From Megamerina dolium (Eukaryota > Arthropoda > Insecta > Diptera > Megamerinidae): a DNA stretch of 64,000 nucleotides. Positions 38,071-50,730 of the stretch are shown piece by piece (within the stretch, counting starts at the first letter, position 1; every line of letters starts with the position of its first letter). A program made the translations under genes and the position numbers. Under the pieces are notes generated by a model. It saw only the letters and a program-made list of their open reading frames with translations, was not told where the DNA came from and did not search any database. Where the stretch lies: the NCBI GenBank assembly GCA_963854835.1, contig OY978527.1, positions 37,114,540 through 37,178,539 on the forward strand, written 5' to 3'.

Positions 38071-38523
38071 TATTAGCCGGTACTGAACGCCAGAACACTT
38101 CTGTCACAGCCCTTTTGCAGCCCTTTCGGATTTTTACTTATGGGTAAGCATCCATAGCTTGGAGGATCATTGGAACAAGTTTTCTTTTACAACTACAATC
38201 TTCTGATCTACGAACTTATTGGACATCTTGGAACCTACCTAACATATATAAAAATATCAAGAAATTCAAATAAAGTTTTTTTTTTTCATATAAAATACAA
38301 TAATAAATAAAATAATTAGTTAATAGAATGTTAATGTTTTCTATTGAATAGCAATAACGTATCTAATCTAATTACCCAAGAAAATTGATTAAATCAATTT
38401 CTATTAATTTGATGCTCATTACTTTGATGATGAGTAATTAAAAATATCTTTAGAAGAATAAATTGCTACATTTTATTAGTTATTCCTTTTTTTATTGCAA
38501 ACAATTTAGATTTTAGATTTTTT

Positions 38524-40140
38524 TATACCCTGCATAATGCAATATGCATGGTATATTCATTTCGGTCAGATGTTTGTGTCCACTTGAAGGAATCTCCGGA
38601 GATATAGACATGGATATATATTCGTGATCAGCGTCGATTAAATTTTCGATTTAACGATGTCCGTCCGTCCGTCCGTCCGTCCGTCCGTCCGTCCGTCCGT
38701 CCGTCCGTCCGTCCGTCCGTCCGTCCGTCTGTCTGTCACCTGGCTGGTTCGCACGATAACTTGAGTAAATATTGAGCTATTTCGATGAAATTTGGCATAA
38801 GTAATCTATGATCCAAGGGTACGGAGGGGATTGATATTGGGCATGATCGGTCAATAACCACGCCCACACCAAGCATTCAAAGCGACTAACCTCGAAATTT
38901 TCAAAATCTTTAACTTGCTATAACTCACACAATATACCACTTGGGACAACAATATTTTGCACATAGAGTTATATTATACTACTATATAACCTTACCAAAA
39001 ATGGATGAGACACGCCCACTTTCTAGCGTAGCTCCCATACAAAGTGTCTGTACTTCTTTTAAATTGAAACTGCTGTAACTTCTACAATCTTCTGTCTAGA
39101 ATAACCATAATTGACACTTAGATTAACACGGTAGTCAGAAATAATATGGCAGAAAATCAATGTGCCACGCCCACTCCTTTTTGGGTCTCCCATACAAAGT
39201 TGCGGAAATTTAAAAAAATGTTACCGGTTATAACTTGCAAACTATTCAGCGTAGAATAACGAGATTTAAGGTGTGGATTAGTATTGTACGAGGAACTAGG
39301 CTCACAGAAAATGGGCGCACCACGCCCATTGTTTATCGTAGCCCCCATACAAATTTTAAATTGAAACAGCTGTAACTTCGGCAATCTTCTGTCTAGAATA
39401 ACCATAATTGACACTTAAATTAATATCGTAGTCAGCAAAAATCTGGCAGAAAATCAGTGTGCCACGCCCACTCCTTCATGGGTCTCCCATACAAAGTCGA
39501 GTGAATTAAACTAAAATTTTAAGCTCCATAGCTTACAAACCATTTAGCCTAGGACAACGAGACTTAGGGTATGGATTAGTATTGTACGAGCAACTAGGCT
39601 CACAGAAAATGGGCGCACCACGCCCAGTGTTTATCGTAGCCCCCATACAAATTTTAAATTGAAACAGCTGTAACTTAGGCAATCCTATGTCTACAATAAC
39701 CATAATTGACACTTAAATTAATATCGTAGTCGGAAATAATCTGGCGAAAAATCAGCGTACCACGCCCACTTCTTATTGGGGCTCCCATACAAAGTTGAGG
39801 AAATTAAACAAAAATGTTAACCACCATAACTTAGAAACTATTCAACGTAGGACACCAAATTTAAGGTGTGGATTAACATTGAAAAATTAATTGGATTTAC
39901 TAGAAAGTGTTAAGCCACGCCCACTTTTTATATAGCTCCCATACTAAGCCTCGGAATTATCTTAAAATCCTTTTACTTCGTCAAAGTCAACCATATTTCG
40001 GGTGTAAATTAGTAGTATATGCAAAAATTGTTTCTCGAAAAGTGGAAATAAAAGAAAAATTGGATATTCGAGTAAACTTTTTATATATAAATCTACATAT
40101 GCAGGGTATAGTTTGGTCGGCCCCAGCCGACTGTAAGGAG
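38524..40140 (+). repeat. 1.6-kb interspersed repeat, tandem copy 1
   Basis: Starts TATACCCTGCATA (38524-38536) and nears its end with the inverse TATGCAGGGTATA (40098-40110), followed by a GTCGGC/GCCGAC hairpin. Inside lie a (CCGT)17 run and about eight modules, each with a CCACGCCCA-type box. Modules are about 150 bp apart and alternate in two types, giving a roughly 300-bp higher order. Modules share CTCCCATACAAAG, AACCATAATTGACACTTA and similar strings. No protein is encoded. Confidence 0.85.
38661..38728 (+). repeat. (CCGT)17 microsatellite
   Basis: Seventeen units here; the homologous run at 40337-40388 in copy 2 has thirteen. Confidence 0.9.
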
Positions 40141-40199
40141 ATTTTTTTTTTTTATTTTTTATAATTTTTTTTTTTTTTTTGACGCAAACAAACTATTTT

Positions 40200-41812
40200 T
40201 ATACCCTGCATAATGCAATATGCATGGTATATTCATTTCGGTCAGATGTTTGTGTCCACTTGAAGGAATCTCCGGAGATATAGACATGGATATATATTCG
40301 TGATCAGCGTCGATTAAATTTTCGATTTAACGATGTCCGTCCGTCCGTCCGTCCGTCCGTCCGTCCGTCCGTCCGTCCGTCCGTCCGTCTGTCTGTCACC
40401 TGGCTGGTTCGCACGATAACTTGAGTAAATATTGAGCTATTTGGATGAAATTTGGCATAAGTAATCTATGATCCAAGGGTACGGAGGGGATTGATATTGG
40501 GCATGATCGGTCAATAACCACGCCCACACCAAGCATTCAAAGCGACTAACCTCGAAATTTTCAAAATCTTTAACTTGCTATAACTCACACAATATACCAC
40601 TTGGGACAACAATATTTTGCACATAGAGTTATATTATACTACTATATAACCTCACCAAAAGTGGATGAGCCACGCCTACTTTCTAGCGTAGCTCCCATAC
40701 AAAGTGTCTGTACTTCTTTTAAATTGAAACTGCTGTAACTTCTACAATCTTCTGTCTAGAATAACCATAATTGACACTTAGATTAACACGGTAGTCGGAA
40801 ATAATATGACAGAAAATCAATGTGCCACGCCCACTCCTTTTTGGGTCTCCCATACAAAGTTGCGGAAATTAAAAAAAATGTTACCGGTTATAACTTGCAA
40901 ACTATTCAGCGTAGAATAACGAGATTTAAGGTGTGGATTAGTATTGTACGAGCAACTAGGCTCACAGAAAATGGGCGCACCACGCCCAGTGTTTATCGTA
41001 GCCCCCATACAAATTTTAAATTGAAACAGCTGTAACTTCGGCAATCTTCTGTCTAGAATAACCATAATTGACACTTAGATTAATATCGTAGTCGCCAAAA
41101 ATCTGGCAGAAAATCAGTGTGCCACGCACACTCCTTCATGGGTCTCCCATACAAAGTCTAGTGAATTAAACTAAAATTTTAAGCTCCATAGCTTACAAAC
41201 CATTTAGCCTAGGACAACGAGACTTAGGGTATGGATTAGTATTGTACGAGCAACTAGGCTCACAGAAAATGGGCGCACCACGGCCAGTGTTTATCGTAGC
41301 CCCCATACAAATTTTAAATTGAAACAGCTGTAACTTAGGCAATCCTATGTCTACAATAACCATAATTGACACTTAAATTAATATCGTAGTCGGAAATAAT
41401 CTGGCGATTATTTCTCAGCGTACCACGCCCACTTCTTATTGGGGCTCCCATACAAAGTTGAGGAAATTAAACAAAAATGTTAACCACCATAACTTAGAAA
41501 CTATTCAACTATTCAACAAGGACACCAAATTTAAGGTGTGGATTAACATTGAAAAATTAATTGGATTTACTAGAAAGTGGTAAGCCACTCCCAATTTTTA
41601 TATAGCTCCCATACTAAGCCTCGGAATTATCTTAAAATCCTTTTACTTCGTCAAAGTCAACCATATTTCGGGTGTAAATTAGTAGTATATGCAAAAATTG
41701 TTTCTCGAAAAGTGGAAATAAAAGAAAAGTTGGATATTCGAGTAAACTTTTTATATATAAATCTACATATGCAGGGTATAGTTTGGTCGGCCCCAGCCGA
41801 CTGTAAGGAGAT
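40200..41812 (+). repeat. 1.6-kb interspersed repeat, tandem copy 2
   Basis: Near-identical to copy 1 over its whole length, offset about 1,675 bp. Visible differences are (CCGT)13 instead of 17, a 3-bp gain near 41408, a 7-bp gain near 41510 and scattered substitutions. Ends TATACCCTGCATA (40200-40212) and TATGCAGGGTATA (41768-41780). Confidence 0.88.
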
Positions 41813-42012
41813 TTTTTTATATAACTAATACCTATAATAATAGCACATGTTTATTCTGTGTAAGAAAATAATAAATAATTATACTTGGAACATTTGTCAT
41901 GTAATCGTAAATTACGTGAATTTAAACGATACAGAAACAAAAAATGTGTAATATAAATTTAAAATTGTCTAGTATTCGTGAATACATCATACTAACATCA
42001 TATACTAGTATA

Positions 42013-42472
42013 CATTCTGTCAAATAAGTACCCGGAAATGCTCATTTTTAATTTTCCCTCTGAGAATATTTCAAAAAAACTGTCAGCCACTATTCTGTGA
42101 ATTTTTATTGTTATGTGTCATTTAGTTTGGCTACGGCGTCATTAGGAACAAGTCAACCTGTTGTGTGCGTTCGGATTTCTTTTCGCCCCTCTTTGAACGA
42201 TTTATACCAATCGTAAACTTGAGTTTTCGACATGGTTGAATCACCAAATGTTTTTTTTTCAACACTTCCAACGTTTTGGCACAAGAAATTTCGTTTGAAA
42301 CACAAAATTTCACACAAACTCTTTGTTCGATATTTTTATCCATAGTAAAAATCGTAATAAAAATTCACAGAATAGTGGCTGACAACCTGGGAAAAAAATT
42401 TTTTTCAAATATTCTCAGAGGGAAAATTAAAAATGAGAATTTCCGATTTCCGGGTACTTATTTGACAGAATG
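42013..42472 (-). mobile_element. Foldback non-autonomous Tc1/mariner element
   Basis: Ends CATTCTGTCAAATAAGTACC on both sides, target TA at 42011-42012 and 42473-42474, 460 bp. The inverted arms are about 100-115 bp, much longer than normal mariner ends, and both derive from the 5' end up to the start codon. Between them the minus strand holds the N-terminus of a transposase (MDKNIEQRVCVKFC, 42343 downward), which soon shifts frame. No catalytic domain. Confidence 0.75.
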
Positions 42473-42997
42473 TATATAATACTGTACGTACAAGAGAAAT
42501 TATTCAATATACACTCAGATATATCAGTGTATATGTATATATGTATGCGCACATATACTTGCATACACATAAAAATAGTTTATTGTAGTCTGAAAATTAT
42601 TGAAAAGAATTTAAATAATTACTCACAATAATTATCAACAATTGTATGAATCTGTATGAATAGGTATTCTTCTAATTTGTAATCGTTCACTCACAAGCGC
42701 AACAATGTACGAGAGAGTGGGACCCATTGGCCGATTTTTTATTATTTTCAGTTTTAAATTTTCCCGGCTCGTTGGGGACAAAATAATAGTTGACAATTTT
42801 AAAATTACATTGTCAAAAGTTAGATAATCAGTAGAAATTACCTTTTTTCGTTGCTCTCGTCCTTAACAATTCGTTTTTTTTTTTTTACAAGACACTAGCT
42901 TGGTCATTGGATTTGCCTTTCCATATTCAGAAGTTAGCTTTCGAACCAAAATAAAGTCGTATAAGAGCAACTTTCAATGCAACACTACTCCTGTGAA

Positions 42998-43746
42998 CCA
43001 TAACAACCGAATATCGATTTAGGCCGCCAGTCATCTCTGTTCTTCGCTAGCTGGCGCCAGTTAGAAATTCCAAGCACCGTCTGGTTCTCCAGTACTTGGT
43101 ATTTCCATCGAAGGTTAGATCTTCTGCGTCGTCCTCCAGCGGGTTCCGTATATAAGACCTTCTTAGCTGGAGAGTGTTTTTCCATTCGCTCGACATGACC
43201 TAGCCAGCACAGCCGCTGGATTTTGATGCGCTTTACTATGTCAATATGGGTATACAGCTCGTACAGCTCATGGTTGTACCTTATTCGGTACTCGCCACCA
43301 ACGCAAATAGGTCCAAAAATCTTGCGTAGGACTTTCCTCTCGAAAACTCCAAGCATTCGCTCATCCGAGGTGGAAATTGTCCAGGCTTCAGCGCCATATG
43401 TTAGGACGGGCATGATGAGTGACTTGTAGAGTGCAGTTCTCGTTCTTCGAGAGAGAGCTCGATTTCTCAATTGCTTACTTAGCCAAAAGTAGCACCTGTT
43501 TGCAAGAGTGATCCTTCGCAATATCTCCAGGCTGACGTCATTACTGCTGTTATTGCTGGTTCCAGGAAAGACAAAGTCCCTTACTACTTCAAAAGCGTAA
43601 TTGTCAACAGTGATGTGCTGTCCAAGACGCCGGGACTCTTTGTTTGTTGACACTAGATACTTCGTCTTGCCCTCATTCACCGTAAGAGTCATTCGAAGCG
43701 ACTCTCTTTCCAACTGAGCATACGGCATACGCCAACAGCATGACAC
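42998..43746 (-). pseudogene. LINE reverse transcriptase relic, 5'-truncated
   Basis: Same family as the relic at 14.9 kb: VNEGKTKYLVSTNKESRR, AFEVVRDFVFPGTSNN, TLANRCYFWLSKQLRNRALS, ERKVLRKIFGPICVGGEYR and LCWLGHVERMEKHSPAKK. The upstream YADD block is cut: MLLAYA is read in another frame at about 43725-43745. Only the C-terminal part is open. Confidence 0.8.
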
Positions 43747-43814
43747 TTTGCTCCTGTCAATTATTATCTGTTAATAGATTACGGTTAAATTTGGATCAAG
43801 CTGTGTCATTTAAT

Positions 43815-44715
43815 TTATGCGAATTTCGACGAAAATAGAAAAAAGTGAATTTCATATGCTCATCAAGCATTATTTTTTGAGCAAAAAAAAAAACGTCGAA
43901 GACAAAGTAAAGTTTGATAAATATAATGGGGATTCTGCACCATCAATATCAATGATCTAAAAGAGGTTCCATTGAATTCCGTTGTGGTAGTACCAGGAAA
44001 ACTGACGCCGAACGTTCTGGTTGCCCAAAAGAGGTCATGACGCCAAAAATCGTCTATAAAATCAATGCAATAATATTGGATGATCGGAGAGTGAAAATAT
44101 GTAAGGTGGATGAAGGTGTAGTCCTCTCAACTGAGCGAGTATATGACATGTTGCATGAATATTTGTATATGAAAAAGCTACCCGCAAAATTGATGCCGCT
44201 TAATCATTTGACAGCTTCAAGAGAATGTTTGGAGATGTTCAACAGAATCTAGTGGAGTTTTTGCGCCATTTCATAATAGTGGATTAAACATGTATTCATC
44301 ACAATACTCCAGAGACGTTAATCAAATCTGAAGAAGCGATGAAATGCGCGCAGTGTCATTCACATCAATTACCTTGAAAAGTGTAAAATGAACTATAAAA
44401 TGATATGTATTGAGAGCTGTTCGATCGATTCGACATCCATTAGAATTAGGCTACAAATCGCCCTCCCATCCAATAAAATCTCCATATTTAACCCTCAGTG
44501 ACTATCGCTTTATTCCAAATCTGTAAGAATGGCTCAGCTGTAATAGATTTGGATCGAATAAAGAGGTTATCGATCAAACGTATGTATTCTATTGCCTATT
44601 TTGAGGATCTTGAGAAAACCTATAATTTTAAAAAAATTGGAAACACGCTGGACGAAAAGTTTATAGGAATAAAAGGCTTTTTTTACCGAAAAAAATTGTA
44701 TATTATATGTCCTCC
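43815..44715 (+). pseudogene. DD34D mariner relic (mellifera/irritans-like)
   Basis: Fragments in several frames: EFRCGSTRKTDAERSGCPKE, VMTPKIVYKINAIILDDRRV, STERVYDMLHEYLYMKKLPA and SRECLEMFNR. Near the 3' end are YFEDLEKTY and DEKFIGIKG. No catalytic D block survives. Old copy; ends not found. Confidence 0.65.
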
Positions 44716-44759
44716 TATTTATCTCATATTAACACACTGAATGTATCAGAGAGAAAGAG

Positions 44760-45700
44760 AATCTCCAAATAGCAAAACTGCATCACAGCCAACAAACACC
44801 CCTCTCCCCTACATAAAATTTTCTAGTTGTTAAATTTATTTAGTGAGTTTAGTTGATACATACAGATCTATATATTCTTACATGTATGTATTGTATGTAT
44901 ACAATGTATACCTTTATTTTTAATTAAAATTATAAATTTCCGCAATTTGATTGCATGTCAAGTGTACATATTTAACTGGATAGTCGGTTTTTCAGTTTGT
45001 CAGTTTTTGGAACCGCGATTACAATAATGAATGTGTGGATAGAATGCATTTAATTGCATAAATTTACACATACTCTATTGCATATTCTTTCTCTCGGTCT
45101 ATTTATATTGCTGATTCACTAGATTTTCTAATTAGACACTTTATGAATTTCTTTATGATGATTTTGTAGATACTATATATTTAATAAACGACAAAAATTC
45201 TAAATAATAATAATAATTATAAATTATAAATTATAAACCTACATATAAAACACCTACACTGATACTCAGTATTCACATTAGAGCGGTGTACGATCAATTT
45301 GTTGTTGTTACTGATCGTTTTGCAACCCTGTTTCATTGTGAATCACTTCACTTTAGTTCACTTTTCGTCAAGTCAAGTCATTCATTTAATTTTTTTTTTT
45401 TTTTTTTGGAATTACTAACAGCTCTTTTTGTCTATTGTCACCAAAATTTATATCCATTCTTAATTAAAAAGTCAGTTTCAAAAATGTGTTGATTACAGCA
45501 TTGATTTCTATGACTTGTTAATATTCACCAACCTTGTCAGACATAGAAATTCTAAAATACCTATCCAAGAAACCGTATGGGTTTCATATCAACCGGAGAC
45601 CAACAAAAAGTGTCTGGAATATGAAGAAGATATAAACCGATTATCAACCGATTTTCTTTAAACAAAACGAAATTCTGTAACTACTATTATATTTAAATGT
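44760..45700. other. No gene recognised
   Basis: AT-rich with poly-T at 45390-45408. Nothing assignable. Confidence 0.45.
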
Positions 45701-45705
45701 GTAGT

Positions 45706-45932
45706 GGGTGCCGTAGCTCATCTGTAAATCGTTGGTTCAATTCTCAGCTGTTGCAACTTTGATATCGAAAAAATTTGTCTTTTGAATGGTGGCCATCTGT
45801 GGCAGGAAATTGGCAATTCTTCCGGCGGTAGCAATTTGTTGTGAAAAAGCTTCCAAATGAGCTCTGTGACGAAGCTCAGAAAAAGTAATGACACAGGAGT
45901 TCCGCCTTTTCGAAGCGGCTAATGTAAGTAGG
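45706..45932 (+). repeat. tRNA-derived SINE, copy C
   Basis: Starts GGGTGCCGTAGCTCA, with the middle of the tRNA-like head deleted, then GGTTCAATTCTCAGCTG and the shared body: GGTGGCCATCTGTGGCAGG, GGCAATTCTTCCGGCGGTAG, GAGCTCTGTGACGAAGCTCA, AAAAAGTAATGACACA and GGCTAATGTAAGTAGG. Confidence 0.72.
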
Positions 45933-46000
45933 AAGGTCGGTGGTACCACAATGGGCTTTTCTGACCTACATGTGTCGTCTTATAGAGAGCAGGCAGAATA

Positions 46001-46458
46001 CCAGGTGTACAAGCTTAAATCTGTTTTTCGTTAAACGTGTGAAAATGGCTTGTTGAGTAACACCAAACTGTTCGGCAAGCATTTTTTGCAATTGGATGTC
46101 GTCCTCATACAAAAGAGCCTGCTATGAATCATGGTCCTCAACTTTTCTGGGTCTATTTTCACGCTTCTTGTCACTGAGGTCAAAATGACCTTCTTTGAAC
46201 CGTTTCCGATAGCGCACTGTCACCATAGGCCTCCACAAGCATTCGATGCGACTCAGCAGCAGATTTCTTCAAATTGAAGCAAAAAAGTAGAGCTTCCCGC
46301 ATATGCTCTTTTTCTGGCACGAAACTAGACATTATTTTACGAGGAAAAATGTATGTTGCTGTATGAAATCACTGATGATGTTTACTAATTGATGTAAACA
46401 GGTGTCGAACTCATAAAAAGAAAGGATGCACAGTCGATAATAGCTCAATATGCTCACT
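46001..46458 (-). mobile_element. Mos1-like mariner, deleted fragment
   Basis: Left end CCAGGTGTACAAGCTTAAAT after TA, as in the element at 17.4 kb. The sequence then jumps to the 5' coding half (minus strand) and stops at AATATGCTCACT without the right terminal repeat. It closely matches 18.2-18.6 kb. Confidence 0.75.
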
Positions 46459-46459
46459 C

Positions 46460-47156
46460 ACTTATTGAACAAATACTTTGGAAGTGGTCATAGAAAACCA
46501 ACCAAAGTTTATTCTGAGCCGATAATAACATATATTTTTTCTAAGCCACTCTAATGTAGATAAGTTAGCATCATTGAAGCCTATATACTGCTTAAATCCG
46601 CACTGTGATTAATTATTACCTCAGAATATCAAACATGCTTTAAAAAATGTAGCAAAAATATAGAAGAACTAACGAAAAATGGCAAATTTGAAGTTTCGGC
46701 AATTTGTTTAATGATTTTAAAAAAAAATTTAGTTAGTTAGGATTTCTCATATAAATATTTCAGTAGAAAGCGTTAATTTCGTCAAGATCATATGGTTACT
46801 CATTGCTCCTGGGTATGAGCCGTGATGCCTCCTACTTACCAAACTCCTCATACTGTAGTTTTAAAACTTTATTGAAAAACCATTGATAAATTATCACTAT
46901 TTATTATTATTATTAATGTTATTTTTAACAATTTTATTAAAAATCACATCATATATTTATACTTACATATATGAATACATATGTATGTATGTATATAATA
47001 TATATATGAACCTACATATAATAGGGTTGTCTTTAAACAATTACTTACAATTAAATTAAACAAAGAAACAAAAAAAAATCTAACAATAATAATAATAATA
47101 AAGATTTACATACAAAGACAAGTACATACATATATCTAAGGAGCATAAAAAAATGC
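46460..47156. other. 3' flank of the transporter gene
   Basis: AT-rich; probably holds the 3' untranslated region next to 47156 on the minus strand. I did not identify a definite poly-A signal. Confidence 0.4.
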
Positions 47157-49833
47157 CTAAAATCGTGAATGTTCCTCTTTTTTCGATTCTTCCATATCCA
47201 TGGCATAGGCTTTATTATCAATGCCATTTCTATTATTGCATTCATGCTCGGCATGTTCTAAATTCTCATGTATCACATTCGTAACGATGCCATTCATTTG
47301 TCCCTTTGACTCACAGGCCATGGCAATTGCTTCTATCGTACTCATAGCGACATCTTTTATGCATTCCCCACTGCTGGTATTGTCGTTCGGACTGGCAGCC
47401 TCCTTATCCCCATTTTGATTTAATTGAATTCGATTTTGTTTACGCTGGAAATTATACATCCAACTGTTGAAAAGCACGAGAATAGCTTTACATTATGGGG
47501 AAAAAGTCATCGCAAAAAAAATTGAATACAAATCTTACAGAAATATCACAACAGCCGGAGCGGTCAGTGCGCCGCCCAATAGAAAGAAGGCACCCGGTAA
47601 GATTTTCAATGTTGCTGCATACAATGTTGTGTACATTGGTGCATATACCAAAGGCATAAGTGCCTCTGCAACGCCAAACAGTGAGTTCACCTTGCCCAGC
47701 TCACTTTTACACACCAATTTTGTGGCTATAGAACGCATCGCTATAAAGGCAGTACCATTAAAAATTTCCACTATTGCACCAACATACATATGCCATGGTA
47801 CAGTGGCAAATGCATAAACGAAACCCGATAAAATTTTCGACATACTCGACAGTACACCGACGAGAGCATCATCGATCTTCAACTTGTGTGATAGAATACC
47901 AACGCAGAAGAGAACACCTATAGAAAGAGAAAAAAAGAATTTTTCAAAATTCCATATTTTATAGTATTATATGGTATTATACGGTCAACTTACCAATTAA
48001 ACCCGTTAGCATGGCATATGTTGAGAAGAAACTAAATTCGACTTCACTCCAATTGAAACGATAACGCGTAAACAGATACGTCACAGTCATTTCACCTAAA
48101 ATGATAAATATTCCACATTTTCGAACAAACATTCTTTTAGTGCCTTAAAATTCTAGTACATACCATGCAACGGTCCAATGACAACCATAACGACAATCAT
48201 AAGAAGTATAACACGTTTGCGACGTTGATTTTCACCACGCTTGAATGCAACCCGGAATGTCTCCACAACATGTGCCCTATCGAAAAAGTCCGCCAGCAAT
48301 GATTTACGTTCCGCCTTGGCAACATTCTTTTCCGGTTTTGAGCGCGGCTCACGCAAAAAGAACAACCCATATATGAATGCGAATAAATACAGGGAGGCCG
48401 AAATGGAGAAGACACCATAGAAACCAATTTGTCTAGAATAGAAAATATGTACCAATACCAATAATTATTGCTGCAGCGCAACCTCCAAAACATTTGACTC
48501 TACTCACTTTAAGAGGATGCCACTAAATGCCATACCTATGGGCACACCAACTGAAAAGCATACATTCAGTATACCTATTCTAAGCGTGCGCTCCTCTTCG
48601 GTGGTAATATCGGCTATATAACTGAATACACCCATTAGCATGGTAAACCAACCACCACTCAATGATGGAAATATCGCTTCAGTTAGTGCAGCGACTTCCA
48701 TTGGTGTCTGCTCGAAATAGGCACATAAAATAAGACCAATTGTACCCAGAAATTCACCAACAATCGGTATGAGTATGCATGGTTTTCTTCGATGATGACG
48801 ATCACTCCATGAGCCCCAGAAAAGAATCAGCAAACATGGAAACAACGATTGTATCACAGTTTTCCAAGCGGCCATTCGTGCGACCATTTGTTGGACAGTT
48901 TCTTCTTCGCTGGAATTTTAAATAAATTGAGTATGATTACTATGAATAATTGTCTCTCCAAACTAAAATTACTATAATCTCCAAGCAATTTAATATTTCG
49001 CGAGAATTCGCAAAGGTTTTGTGGCAACCCACAACTAATGGTCATCGCCAACATAATTATACTGGCAACTCTCAAACATCAACCATCACGAACATCAGCT
49101 GTTTCGAACATCAGCTGTCACGAGAATCAGCTGCTTCGAACATCAGCTGTCACGAATATATTAGATGTCAAAATTTGTACCATTTCCGTTCTCCAACTTC
49201 CTCTTTCTTTTTGTTTGTAGACGATCAAGCAACACGTTGTAATAATTATAAAATTCGAGTATCATCCAATAAATTTAGTTATTTATTTTAGTATTTGCCG
49301 CATTATCATTCACGCACACCAAAGTTTCATCCCTCGTCAATTGTTTGCTAAGTAATGCGCAATGTAGATTTTTTTTTTTTTGCGGTAATTCTCAATTTTT
49401 CATACCCTCTCAAAGCTATGAAGAACTTTGTCAGTATTTCTTTTCCCTTTCTTACCCTATTTTCTCATGTCGACTAGTCACATGTCACTAGTCACTATTT
49501 GACATAGTCTCTCTTTTCAATAATTTACAATAACATCTTCACTTACATTGTGTAATTTTGAGTATCTCTTCGTGTTAGCGCATCACATACAACTTCACCA
49601 TAGTCCATATTGACACGGCATGCCTTTTCCAGATTTAGATTTTGTGTTGCCAAACCCGAAAGTACACTGGGCATAATGTAAGCAGCCAATATCGGTTCAA
49701 CTGTGATATTGTTGATGATTTTTTGGATTTTTTCGCGCCAATTTAATTTTATTCGCTCGGTGCCAACACCGGCAGCGGCCTCTTTTGATTTTTCTCCATT
49801 GGACGGCGTTTTTACGTCGTCTTTGGCGACCAT
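47157..49833 (-). CDS. MFS transporter, SLC46 / proton-coupled folate transporter-like, 581 residues
   Basis: Membrane transporter of the major facilitator superfamily. CDS exons: 49547-49833, 48508-48909, 48164-48432, 47994-48095, 47539-47917, 47157-47463. Every intron has GT-AG borders and all phases agree. Residues 1-43 are a hydrophilic N-terminus. TM1 is near 44-63 (VEPILAAYIMPSVLSGL), followed by a loop with C72, C83 and the sequon N93-Y-T, then GSWSDRHHRRKP at 128-139, the MFS loop 2-3 signature. About 12 membrane segments are predicted (roughly 112-128, 140-161, 172-195, 207-229, 232-256, 303-325, 337-362, 373-392, 396-415, 433-457, 461-483). The cytosolic C-tail is acidic. TM1 with QNLNLEKACRVN is typical of SLC46 proteins. 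Substrate is unknown; insect members are poorly characterised. The ATG at 49833 is the first in frame after an A-run. Confidence 0.9.
49074..49153. promoter_or_regulatory. 16-bp tandem array of CAGCTG E-boxes in intron 1
   Basis: Five 16-bp units; four contain CAGCTG at 49096, 49112, 49128 and 49144, exactly 16 bp apart. Units read GAACATCAGCTGTTTC, GAACATCAGCTGTCAC, GAGAATCAGCTGCTTC, GAACATCAGCTGTCAC, preceded by the weaker AAACATCAACCATCAC. CAGCTG is a bHLH binding core. The array lies in intron 1 (48910-49546) of the transporter. Regulatory function is inferred, and a chance minisatellite is possible. Confidence 0.5.
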
Positions 49834-50150
49834 TTTTTTTTTTTTTGCTTATTTATTATTCTCGCACAACTACAAATGAAAAGAAAATAAAAACATACAA
49901 TATAATATGAATAAGTATAAGATATGTATCTAATCTCAGAAGAATAATACAATAATTTAAAATACAATGCGGGTGGATATGTACCTACAACATACGATAT
50001 CTACCGAATATGACATTAAAAAGATTATAGTAAATAAATTCCTATCCTTCGAAAGCGTCAATTTTCTGTCAGCTTCGTTTGACAAACAGGCCATTATAAA
50101 ATTATGAGTTTTAATAGAAAGCGAAAGCTAGAACAAAATCTCAGGCGCAA
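49834..50150. other. 5' flank of the transporter gene
   Basis: AT-rich sequence upstream of the minus-strand start codon; an A/T run directly precedes the ATG. Probably 5' untranslated region and promoter, but no TATA or initiator could be fixed. Confidence 0.35.
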
Positions 50151-50159
50151 CAATAAATT

Positions 50160-50410
50160 ATTATAAGTGTAGCGGGGATAGAAAATGTTTCCAAAAAACG
50201 TCCAATCTATATAGATGCAATATAAAAATCCTAAATGCTCTAAACGGCAATGTATGAGAACAAAATTCTACACAGGACAGTCCCCACAACTTCAACAAAC
50301 TGATTGAATCAAAGAATACACACCTGACATGGGTTCCAGGACACAGAGGTAACCATAGCAAAGAGGCAAAAGCATGGTTAGAAGCAGAAATTTCTTATCT
50401 GAGGCCACTT
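50160..50410 (+). pseudogene. LINE RNase H relic
   Basis: Contains NTHLTWVPGHRGNHSKEAKA, the WVPGHxGxxxNExAD motif of LINE RNase H, and a short flanking match. Only about 250 bp. Confidence 0.55.
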
Positions 50411-50730
50411 TATGATTCTATGAGGAAATTAATTTTGAAAAAAATAAACTGAACAAAATAATTGCTTTAAACATATTTTTCTTCTTCTTCTTCCTTCAAC
50501 GCAAACAAAAAAACACTACGACTATGGAATTGCTAATGATTTTTATACCCAGCGTAACCTAAATAATCGATTTAACGATGGCCATTCGTAGCGCAATAAA
50601 TATAAAATACGTTGCACTTATAGACCCCGAATGGCCCTATGCGCCGAGCTTTTCTTCCAATGCTGTTGTGCGTGCTAAATTTTGGACAGTAATGGAGGGG
50701 ACCATTACTGTATATGTGTTAGCCGGTTGC

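Noticed and set aside
38661..41812. CRISPR-like array
   Set aside because: The regular repeats are long diverged modules in eukaryotic repeat DNA with no unique spacers of constant length and no cas genes.
47467..47817. Plus-strand open frame of 116 residues
   Set aside because: Antisense to exon 5 of the transporter; the minus strand has splice-consistent coding sequence with membrane segments.
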